From Caproicibacterium amylolyticum (GTDB lineage Bacteria; Bacillota; Clostridia; Oscillospirales; Acutalibacteraceae): a DNA stretch of 64,000 bases. The translations under genes were made by a program, and so were the position numbers. Positions 34,654-41,767 of the stretch are shown here, one piece after another. The stretch lies in contig NZ_CP060696.1 in assembly GCF_014467055.1 (NCBI RefSeq), forward strand, positions 682,001 to 746,000, in the 5' to 3' direction. The stretch's first letter is position 1; each line of letters begins with the position of its first letter. The notes below the pieces were generated by a model, which saw only the letters and a list, made by a program, of their open reading frames with translations, ran no database searches and was not told where the DNA came from.

Positions 34654-36246
34654 ATGCAGATTGCAAAGAAACAGCAGCGGCTTGGCCGCGGTGCAGGGGT
34701 GCTCCTGCCGGTGGCCAGCCTGCCTTCACGGTTCGGAATCGGTACATTCGGCAAGGAGGCCTACAAATTCATTGACTTTCTGCAGGCAGCCGGTCAGCGC
34801 TACTGGCAGGTGCTGCCGCTGGGACCGACCAGCTACGGCGACAGCCCATACCAGAGCTTTTCTGCCTTTGCCGGTAACCCCTATTTCATCGACCTTGAAA
34901 CTTTGATTGATGAGGGACTGCTGACTTGGGAAGAAGTTTGTGCGCCGGGCTGGGGCAGTAATCCGGCAGATGTGGATTACTCCAAAATTTACCTAAGCCG
35001 CTTTTCGGTGCTGCGCAAGGCTTGCGCACGCAGCCGCCATACCGACACAGTAGAATACCATGAATTCTGCAGACATAATCAGGAATGGCTTGAGGATTAC
35101 AGTTTTTACATGGCAGTCAAAATGCATTTTGACGCGCATGAGTGGCTTAGGTGGCCGGAGGATATCCGTACCGCCCAGCCGGAAGCTGTTGCAAGTTACC
35201 GCAGAGAATTGAAAAATGACATTGAATTTTGGAAATTCTGCCAATTCAAATTCTTTGAGCAGTGGTATAAACTAAAAGCATATGCGAATGAACGCGGCAT
35301 TCAGGTAATCGGCGACATTCCGATTTATGTTTCGCTGGACAGCGCGGATGTCTGGATGCATCCGGACTTGTTCCAGCTTGACGAAAAGCGCCGTCCAACA
35401 GCAGTGGCGGGCGTACCGCCGGACAATTTCAGCGCGACCGGTCAGCTGTGGGGCAATCCGCTTTATGATTGGAATGCAATGGCAGAAGATGACTTTGCGT
35501 GGTGGAAAAAGCGCATGGCATTTTCCGCAAAGATCTACGACATTGTCCGTGTTGACCATTTTATCGGCATTGTCCGGTACTATGCGATTCCCTATGGCGA
35601 CCTCACCGCGGAAAACGGTGAGTGGCGCCGAGGCCCGGGTGCTGCACTGGTCAGCGCCATCAGCACAGTGATGGGGGACTCCAAGATTATCGCGGAGGAC
35701 CTTGGCTGTGTGGTGCCGGAGGTGGAGCAGCTGCGTGACGCGGCTGGCTACCCCGGCATGAAGATTCTGGAGTTCGCGTTCGACAGCGGCAGCGCTAATA
35801 CAAACCTGCCGTGCCACTACGAACCAAACTGCGTAGTGTACGGCGGCACGCATGACAATGAAACGCTTGCCGGCTTTTTCCCGCATCAGTCCCGCTACAG
35901 CAACCACTTTGCATGTGACTACCTTCATGTGCATAAGAAAAAGCATCTGCCTGCAGCCTGCATCCGTGCCGCTTATGAAAGCGTTGCGGATACTGCGGTG
36001 CTGCAGATACAGGATTGGCTTGGCCTTGGAAATGAGGCACGCACAAACTTTCCCTCAACCATTGGGACAAACTGGCGCTGGCGCTTACAGCCGGGCCAGC
36101 TGACAGAAACACTCAGCCGCAGAATGCACGACATGTGCGAACTGTATGCACGTCTGCCGCTGGTTGAACCGGAAGAACTGCCGCAGGATGAGGAAGAAAA
36201 ACCTGCCGCAGAAAAAAGCAAAACCGAAAAAATTTTAAAGGCTTAA
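34654..36246 (+). CDS. malQ: 4-alpha-glucanotransferase (amylomaltase, GH77)
   Basis: Transfers alpha-1,4-glucan segments between maltodextrins, releasing glucose. About 530 residues. N-terminal LPVASLPSRFGIGTFGKEAYKFIDFLQAAGQRYWQVLPLGPTSYGDSPYQSFSAFAGNP is the GH77 hallmark. Catalytic regions: GDIPIYVSLDSADVW, VRVDHFIG-type DIVRVDHFIGIVRYYAIP (nucleophile Asp), IIAEDLG (acid/base Glu) and GTHDNETL (stabilising Asp). A Glu/Lys-rich tail (EEKPAAEKSKTEKILKA) is unusual. The start could be GTG 34645 or ATG 34654; both have AG-rich sites. Works with the phosphorylase 24 bases downstream. Confidence 0.95.
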   Translation: MQIAKKQQRLGRGAGVLLPVASLPSRFGIGTFGKEAYKFIDFLQAAGQRYWQVLPLGPTSYGDSPYQSFSAFAGNPYFIDLETLIDEGLLTWEEVCAPGWGSNPADVDYSKIYLSRFSVLRKACARSRHTDTVEYHEFCRHNQEWLEDYSFYMAVKMHFDAHEWLRWPEDIRTAQPEAVASYRRELKNDIEFWKFCQFKFFEQWYKLKAYANERGIQVIGDIPIYVSLDSADVWMHPDLFQLDEKRRPTAVAGVPPDNFSATGQLWGNPLYDWNAMAEDDFAWWKKRMAFSAKIYDIVRVDHFIGIVRYYAIPYGDLTAENGEWRRGPGAALVSAISTVMGDSKIIAEDLGCVVPEVEQLRDAAGYPGMKILEFAFDSGSANTNLPCHYEPNCVVYGGTHDNETLAGFFPHQSRYSNHFACDYLHVHKKKHLPAACIRAAYESVADTAVLQIQDWLGLGNEARTNFPSTIGTNWRWRLQPGQLTETLSRRMHDMCELYARLPLVEPEELPQDEEEKPAAEKSKTEKILKA

Positions 36247-36269
36247 AGGAAGCAAAGGAGGACTTGCGT

Positions 36270-38597
36270 ATGCAGCCATTTCAGGAAGCAATCGTTAAGA
36301 AGTTGAAGGAAGAGTATCACACCGAATTGGGCAAGGCAACAACCAAACAGCTTTACAATGCTGTATCCAAAGCAGCACTCGAAACCTGCTGGGACACTTG
36401 GCAGAAGCCAGTAACAGGCAAAACAGCCTGCTACCTTTCCGCGGAGTTCCTTGTGGGACGTTTGATTCACAGCAATCTGCTGAATCTGGGCCTGCTGGGA
36501 GAAACCGAAAACCTGCTGAAAGATGCCGGGATTAACCCCAATGTCTTTGAGGATGTGGAGGATGATGCTCTGGGCAACGGCGGCCTTGGCCGTTTGGCAG
36601 CCTGCTTCCTGGACAGCGCTGCTACACAGGGCGTTCCGCTGATGGGCTATGGCATTCGTTACCGTTATGGGCTGTTTAAGCAGCACTTTGCTTACGGCTG
36701 CCAGCAGGAAGAAGCGGACGACTGGCTTTCCTGGGGCGACCCGTGGAGCGTCCGACGCGATGACGAAAAAGTCCGCATTAACTTCGGTGACCAGAGCGTT
36801 TGGGCAGTTCCGTATGATATGCCAATTATCGGCTACGGCGGCAAGATGGTGAATACCCTGCGCCTGTGGCAGGCGGAGGCGATTGCGCCGTTTGACTTCA
36901 ACCTCTTCAACGAGCAGAAGTATAACGATTCTGTGCAGCAGAAGAACGACGCGGAGGCGATTTCCGCTGTTCTGTATCCAAACGATGATACCGATGCCGG
37001 CAAGCGCCTGCGCCTGAAGCAGCAGTATTTCTTCTCCAGCGCTTCCCTGCAGACCATCTTTGCGGCTTACACCGCAAAGAACGGCACAGATTACAGCAAG
37101 TTTGCGGATACTTATGCGGTGCAGCTGAATGACACGCATCCGACCGTTTCCATTCCGGAACTGCTGCGTCTGCTGATGACGCAGGGACACCTGGAGTTTG
37201 AGCCTGCATTCCAGATTGTACAGAAGACTTTTGCTTACACAAACCATACGATTATGGCAGAGGCACTTGAAAAATGGAGCCTGTCGCTGTTCCAGTCCGT
37301 GCTGCCTGAAGTTTATCCTTATGTGGTGCTGCTGCAGAACCGCCTTTCCAATGAGCTTGTGAAAAAGAATATTGCCGAAACCAGCAAATACAACCTGATT
37401 CAAGATGGCATGATTCACATGGCGCGGATGGCAATTTACGCAACACATTCCACAAACGGCGTTGCGAAAATTCACACAGAAATCATCAAAAACAGCGCTT
37501 TGCCGGAGTGGTATGCGCTTTACCCGGAGCGCTTCAATAATAAAACAAACGGTGTGACCCAGCGCCGCTGGCTGGCACTCTGCAACCGCGAACTGGCAGC
37601 CTTTATCACCGACCGCATTGGCAACGGCTGGATTACCGACTTTGCGCAGCTTGAGAAGCTGAAGCCTTACGCGGAGGATGCCGCTTCCCGCAAGCAGTTC
37701 CTGCAGATCAAGCGCACAAAGAAAGATCAGCTGGCAGATTACATGTACCGCAAGGATAATTTCGGCCTGAACACCGGCAATATTTTTGACATTCAGGTAA
37801 AGCGCCTGCACGAGTACAAGCGCCAGCTGCTCAATGCATTCTCCATTCTGGACATTTACTTTGGCATTAAGGACGGCCGCATTAAAGAATTCAACCCGAC
37901 CACCTTTATCTTTGGCGCCAAGGCTGCTCCGGGCTATTACCGTGCAAAGGGTATCATTAAGTTTATTAACGAGGTTGCAAACCTTGTGAATTATGACAAC
38001 GATGTCAACCGCAAAATGCAGGTCATTTTTGTAAGCAACTACAATGTTTCCTACGCAGAGAAGCTGATTCCCGCCGCAGACCTCAGCGAGCAGATTTCCA
38101 CCGCGGGCACAGAAGCTTCCGGTACCAGCAACATGAAGTTTATGATGAACGGTGCGCTGACACTGGGCACCTATGACGGTGCAAATATTGAAATCGTGCA
38201 GAACGCGGGCGAAGAAAACAACTACATTTTCGGCGCACGTGTGGAAGACCTTGAAAAAATCAAGGATTCTTATGACCCGAAGAAGCTTTATGCCGAGCAG
38301 CCGCGCATTAAGCGCGTAATGGATACGCTGATTGATGGCACCCTGACAGACGGCGGCACCGGCTGGTTCCAGGAGCTGTACAATTCCATTCTGGAGGGTG
38401 CCAGCTGGCACAAGCCGGATAATTACTATCTGCTGCTGGACTTCCTGCCGTACTGTGATGCTCGTCTGCAGGCAAACAAAGACTATGCAGACCAGGATGC
38501 CTTTGCAAAGAAATGCCTGCTGAACATTGCTGCAGCCGGTCCGTTTACCAGCGACCGTACCATTCAGCAGTATGCGGAAGAAATCTGGCACGTTTAA
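36270..38597 (+). CDS. Glycogen/maltodextrin phosphorylase (GT35)
   Basis: PLP enzyme that releases glucose-1-phosphate from alpha-1,4-glucans. 775 residues. LGNGGLGRLAACFLDS (about 94-109), the middle segment NDTHPTVSIPELLRLL, KTNGVTQRRWL, and the PLP site EASGTSNMKFMMNGALTLGTYDGANIEI with Lys623. An N-terminal regulatory extension of the animal type is absent. AAAGGAGG stands 9 bases before ATG 36270; TTG 36264 is less likely. Last gene of the operon. malP is the probable role given malQ and the transporter, but storage glycogen (glgP) cannot be excluded. Confidence 0.95.
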   Translation: MQPFQEAIVKKLKEEYHTELGKATTKQLYNAVSKAALETCWDTWQKPVTGKTACYLSAEFLVGRLIHSNLLNLGLLGETENLLKDAGINPNVFEDVEDDALGNGGLGRLAACFLDSAATQGVPLMGYGIRYRYGLFKQHFAYGCQQEEADDWLSWGDPWSVRRDDEKVRINFGDQSVWAVPYDMPIIGYGGKMVNTLRLWQAEAIAPFDFNLFNEQKYNDSVQQKNDAEAISAVLYPNDDTDAGKRLRLKQQYFFSSASLQTIFAAYTAKNGTDYSKFADTYAVQLNDTHPTVSIPELLRLLMTQGHLEFEPAFQIVQKTFAYTNHTIMAEALEKWSLSLFQSVLPEVYPYVVLLQNRLSNELVKKNIAETSKYNLIQDGMIHMARMAIYATHSTNGVAKIHTEIIKNSALPEWYALYPERFNNKTNGVTQRRWLALCNRELAAFITDRIGNGWITDFAQLEKLKPYAEDAASRKQFLQIKRTKKDQLADYMYRKDNFGLNTGNIFDIQVKRLHEYKRQLLNAFSILDIYFGIKDGRIKEFNPTTFIFGAKAAPGYYRAKGIIKFINEVANLVNYDNDVNRKMQVIFVSNYNVSYAEKLIPAADLSEQISTAGTEASGTSNMKFMMNGALTLGTYDGANIEIVQNAGEENNYIFGARVEDLEKIKDSYDPKKLYAEQPRIKRVMDTLIDGTLTDGGTGWFQELYNSILEGASWHKPDNYYLLLDFLPYCDARLQANKDYADQDAFAKKCLLNIAAAGPFTSDRTIQQYAEEIWHV

Positions 38598-38654
38598 GAT
38601 TCCTGCTGTTTGAATTTGTTTTTCCGTCTTAGTTTCTAATAAATGCAATGATAC

Positions 38655-38700
38655 GAAAAAGCGTCCGGCCCAATTCGGGGTCAGACGCTTTTTCCTTTTT
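38655..38700. terminator. Bidirectional terminator between phosphorylase and YjbR genes
   Basis: AAAAAGCGTC pairs with GACGCTTTTT, with an inner CGGCCC/GGGG pair. It covers the last codons and stop of the minus-strand YjbR gene. Confidence 0.8.
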
Positions 38701-39028
38701 GATGGGATTGTGTTAATTGATAGCTGTCCTCTATCATTTCCTGCAGGTCACGAAGCGGTATAGCTTTGTTAGGGTACACGGTGTTCCAGTGCAGTTTGTT
38801 CATGTGCCACGCGGGTGTTACACCACTGTAGGTACTGCGCCAGAATTCGGCTTTTTCCGGTTCACACTTCAGATTGATGCACAGTTCACCGTTTAAGTGC
38901 AGAATCATGCCGAACCATTTGCGATTGCCGCGGTGCCGCAGTACAGGTGTGTTATCATCACGAAAAGGATAATCTACACACGCATCTGGAAACCGCAGAC
39001 AGAGGTTTAAAAGCTGCTTTTCATTCAT
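38681..39028 (-). CDS. MmcQ/YjbR-family protein
   Basis: 115 residues, full length for the MmcQ/YjbR fold (double wing DNA-binding-like). Segments: LCLRFPDACVDYPFRDDNTPVLRHRGNRKWFGMI, INLKCEPEKAEFWRSTYSGVTPAWHMNKLHWNTVYP and the last helix DLQEMIEDSYQLT. The family occurs widely as single-domain proteins of unclear function; DNA binding is proposed from structure. Weak ribosome site GGTG before ATG 39028. Single gene, convergent with the phosphorylase operon. Confidence 0.88.
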   Translation of the reverse strand: MNEKQLLNLCLRFPDACVDYPFRDDNTPVLRHRGNRKWFGMILHLNGELCINLKCEPEKAEFWRSTYSGVTPAWHMNKLHWNTVYPNKAIPLRDLQEMIEDSYQLTQSHQKGKSV

Positions 39029-39171
39029 ATAATTTCACCACTTTTTTCTATCATAACAAAAGCGGCTTTAAAAGAAAAGCAAAAAACAAAATTTTCGCAT
39101 AAAACCGCGAAAAGTAACAAAATATTAGCAAAACGAAATAAATTTCGGGCATTTGGTTACAGATCCGTTCA

Positions 39172-39201
39172 TTGACAGCCGCTGTTCAATCAGTCTATAA
39201 T
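39172..39201 (+). promoter_or_regulatory. Promoter of adenosine deaminase gene
   Basis: TTGACA (39172-39177), 18 bases, TATAAT (39196-39201); both hexamers perfect. Start near 39208. Confidence 0.85.
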
Positions 39202-39207
39202 CACAGG

Positions 39208-39315
39208 TAAGGACAGTCGCTTTTTGGAAAGGGACTGCCGCAAAATTTACAAACCATTCCTGTTTTTAGGGAATGTGTGTAAACTTCAATATCGTAATGA
39301 AAGGGGAGAATACCC
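39208..39315 (+). promoter_or_regulatory. Structured leader of the adenosine deaminase mRNA
   Basis: The 108-base leader can form two hairpins: CAGTC/GACTG near 39214-39238, and TTTACA..CATTCC / GGAATG..TGTAAA around 39246-39284. No T-run follows either. It does not match the purine or preQ1 riboswitch cores that I know. Confidence 0.45.
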
Positions 39316-40323
39316 ATGGAATTTTCATTCCCGAAAGTCGAACTCCATTTACACTTGGACGGTTCACTGGTTTTAACTGACGCATGGAAGATGGCAATAC
39401 AACAAGGACTGGTTAGGGAAGAAGACGGCTTCCAAAGCTTTTGCCGAAAAATGCAGGTGCCGCAGTCCTGCCGCAGCCTTACAGAATATCTAAAATGCTT
39501 TGAGTTAGCGGATGCAATGCTGCAAACCGCCGACGCACTGGAGCGTGCGGCGGAGCAGCTGCTGATACAGCTTTCCGGGCGGGGTGTAGCCTATGCGGAA
39601 TTGCGCTTTGCACCACAGCTGCACGGTGAAAAAGGTTTGACACAAGAGCAGGCGGTGCAGGCGGTTCTATGCGGTGTTCACCGCGCTGAGCGGGAAACTG
39701 ACATTCGGGCAGGTGTGCTGTTGTGTGCGATGGTTACTACCGGCCAGCCGGATGTGGACAGGCAGAATGAGCGTACCTTTTACCTTGCGGCGGAATATCG
39801 CAAAGAAGGCGTAGCCGGGGTGGATTTGGCAGGTGCGGAAACCGCGCGGCCAATGGAAGACTTTCGCGGCCTGTTCCGCATCGCGCGAGACCTTGACCTG
39901 CCGTTTACGATTCATGCAGGAGAGGCAGGCGGGCCGGAAAATGTCCGTACCGCAGTGGAATTCGGCGCACGCAGAATTGGGCACGGATGCAGTGCAATTC
40001 GCTCTCCGGCAGTGATGGACTTGCTCAAGCGGGAACAGATTACTTTGGAAATGTGCCCAACCAGCAATTTGCAGACCGGTGCGGTGCCGTCTTTGCAGGA
40101 ACATCCCATACGCCGTTTTGCAGAGTATGGGATTCCGGTAACTGTGAATACAGACGACAGCACCTGCTCCGGCACAACGCTGGACATAGAATACGAAAAA
40201 GTGATGCAGCTCGGTTTTACACAAAAAGATCTAGTGCGGATGAACTGCAATGCCGCAAAGGCTGCATTTCTACCCGAAAAAGAAAAAGCCGCGCTGCTTG
40301 CACGGCTAAAAGCATGGATGTAA
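39316..40323 (+). CDS. add: Adenosine deaminase
   Basis: Zn-dependent hydrolase turning adenosine into inosine in purine salvage. 335 residues. Metal and catalytic residues are in place: His11 and His13 (ELHLHLDGS), His200 and Glu203 (IHAGE), the RIGHG segment and Asp280-Asp281 (VNTDDS). ATG 39316 follows AAAGGGGAG. Alone on its transcript with a structured leader. Adenine or aminofutalosine deaminase are relatives; motifs fit adenosine deaminase, and hpt elsewhere in the window supports salvage. Confidence 0.93.
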   Translation: MEFSFPKVELHLHLDGSLVLTDAWKMAIQQGLVREEDGFQSFCRKMQVPQSCRSLTEYLKCFELADAMLQTADALERAAEQLLIQLSGRGVAYAELRFAPQLHGEKGLTQEQAVQAVLCGVHRAERETDIRAGVLLCAMVTTGQPDVDRQNERTFYLAAEYRKEGVAGVDLAGAETARPMEDFRGLFRIARDLDLPFTIHAGEAGGPENVRTAVEFGARRIGHGCSAIRSPAVMDLLKREQITLEMCPTSNLQTGAVPSLQEHPIRRFAEYGIPVTVNTDDSTCSGTTLDIEYEKVMQLGFTQKDLVRMNCNAAKAAFLPEKEKAALLARLKAWM

Positions 40324-40332
40324 AAATTCTTG

Positions 40333-40764
40333 TCAGACTTTCCACTTGAACAGCAGTACACCGCCAATCATCAGGGCAACACCGGCAAATTTTTGCCAGC
40401 CAAATGGAATCCTTTCAGAATCGAACCAGCCGAAAGCATCGATCAGTGCGGCCGCGAGCAGTTGTGCAATCAAAATGATGGAAATTGCCACGGTTGGGCC
40501 AAGCCCTTTGATTGCCAGCATAACCGTAATGGTGATGATAATGCCGAAAACGCCGCCAAGCAGATAAATCTTGCTGGTGTGCGCGACTGCGGCAAGATTT
40601 CCGCTTCCTAAAAACAGTACCGCCAGCACGGAAAGCACAAACGCGGTTCCCTGCACAATCATGTTTGCTTCGTAAAGTCCAACGCGGTCGCCAAGGCGGG
40701 TGTTCATAACTCCCTGCACGCTCATGGCAACGCCGGCAAGCAGGCTGCAGATGAATCCCAGCAA
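40333..40764 (-). CDS. DMT/YdcZ-family membrane transporter-like protein
   Basis: 143 residues, five predicted membrane helices, YdcZ (DUF606) type half-size drug/metabolite transporter-like protein. LGFICSLLAGVAMSVQGVMNTRLGDRVGLYEANMIVQGTAFVLS is the usual start, and GVALMIGGVLLFKWKV the usual end. TTG 40764 is chosen because GGGAGGGAG lies 7 bases upstream; a TTG at 40779 would overlap it. Substrate unknown. Convergent with add, 9 bases between stops and no clear hairpin. Confidence 0.82.
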   Translation of the reverse strand: MLGFICSLLAGVAMSVQGVMNTRLGDRVGLYEANMIVQGTAFVLSVLAVLFLGSGNLAAVAHTSKIYLLGGVFGIIITITVMLAIKGLGPTVAISIILIAQLLAAALIDAFGWFDSERIPFGWQKFAGVALMIGGVLLFKWKV

Positions 40765-40899
40765 ATATCTCCCTCCCAAATGGAAAACAGTTATAAAATC
40801 ACTTTTCCCTTTTGAATTTCAAAAATTCAGGTTTTCTTGAAAAGTTCAGATTTTTACCGCATTCTGTGTTTCCACTGCTTTTCTTTGACAAATTTCATG

Positions 40900-40928
40900 T
40901 TGTAAAAATACAGAAATTTATGTATACT
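40900..40928 (+). promoter_or_regulatory. Promoter of the small coiled-coil protein gene
   Basis: TTGTAA (40900-40905), 17 bases, TATACT (40923-40928). A TTGACA just upstream (40885-40890) could serve a second start. Confidence 0.7.
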
Positions 40929-41019
40929 TGTGGGAAAATAAGCATTTGTACTGACAGAAGTTTTCCAAAAAGCGAAAACGCTGACCGGTACTAAAAAAGG
41001 AAAGGCGGTAAGAAGGATT

Positions 41020-41262
41020 ATGCCACGTAGAAAAAAGGAAGAAAACATGAGTTTAAATGAGCGCATCGAGTTGGTGGATACGCAGATTTCGGAGTGCAAG
41101 GAATCACTGGTTTCTTTAAAAAGCCAGAGAAAAGAGTTAGAAAACGCCCGTGATGAGGAAGCAATGCAGAATATTTACGATTTTATCAAGGCATCCGATA
41201 TGACGCCAACGGAGTTTCTTTCCGTACTACAGGAAAAAGCCGCGGGGCAGGAGGAATTGTAA
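41020..41262 (+). CDS. Small charged helical protein, unknown function
   Basis: 80 residues: basic start MPRRKKEE, one long coiled-coil helix (about 10-48, LNERIELVDTQISECKESLVSLKSQRKELENARDEE), then a short helical end (MQNIYDFIKASDMTPTEFLSVLQEKAA). RBS AGAAGGA 6 bases before ATG 41020 and own promoter, so it is probably expressed. Not recognised; the C-terminal part looks like a small protein-protein module. Confidence 0.7.
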   Translation: MPRRKKEENMSLNERIELVDTQISECKESLVSLKSQRKELENARDEEAMQNIYDFIKASDMTPTEFLSVLQEKAAGQEEL

Positions 41263-41264
41263 AT

Positions 41265-41534
41265 TCAGCGAATGATCTCAAAACGGCTTTCGCCGGGCTG
41301 CTCCGCAATCTTTTTACAGTCCAGTGCGTCCACTTGTGCAAAGGCGTTTCCATACTGTACTTCTTTTAAAAACTGTTCCAGTTTGCAGGCACTGCCCTGT
41401 ACTTCCAGCGAAACGCTTGCATCCCATTGGTTTTTGACCCAGCCGGTCAGTCCGAGGTTTGCTGCGGACTGGCTTACATAATAACGGAAGCCGACCCCCT
41501 GCACCATTCCGGTCACTTTCACCCTGTATCGCAT
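41265..41534 (-). CDS. acyP: Acylphosphatase
   Basis: Hydrolyses acyl phosphates such as carbamoyl phosphate. 89 residues, full length. MRYRVKVTGMVQGVGFRYYVSQSAANLGLTGWVKN has the catalytic Arg in GVGFR and Asn in GWVKN, followed by VSLEVQGSACKLEQFLKEV and a C-terminal strand SRFEIIR. Start ATG 41534 follows AAAGGA; a longer frame to 41573 is not needed. Stop is 3 bases from the stop of the small helical gene on the plus strand. Confidence 0.93.
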   Translation of the reverse strand: MRYRVKVTGMVQGVGFRYYVSQSAANLGLTGWVKNQWDASVSLEVQGSACKLEQFLKEVQYGNAFAQVDALDCKKIAEQPGESRFEIIR

Positions 41535-41767
41535 GATTTTATACACATCCTTTAAAAAACTAGCTGCTGGCATTCATTATAAAATGCCGCAAAGTCTGTT
41601 GCAATATGAATTTTTATGATAAAATAAAGGAGGAACCGTTTACCAGAAATCTGCCGAAAAATTTACCGGTGGATTTTTTACCACTCCGGCTCTTGATACA
41701 GACTAAGTAGGTTTGTACTGTCGGATGTGCCTGCTTTGTCTGTTCAGAGCAGAAAGGAGAGGACACA

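Noticed and set aside
36243..38648. 801-codon open frame on the minus strand, antisense to the phosphorylase
   Set aside because: Same reason: exact shadow of a highly biased gene, leucine/valine/cysteine-rich nonsense without domains.
39208..39315. Purine riboswitch before adenosine deaminase
   Set aside because: The conserved three-way junction bases are not present; only generic hairpins are seen.
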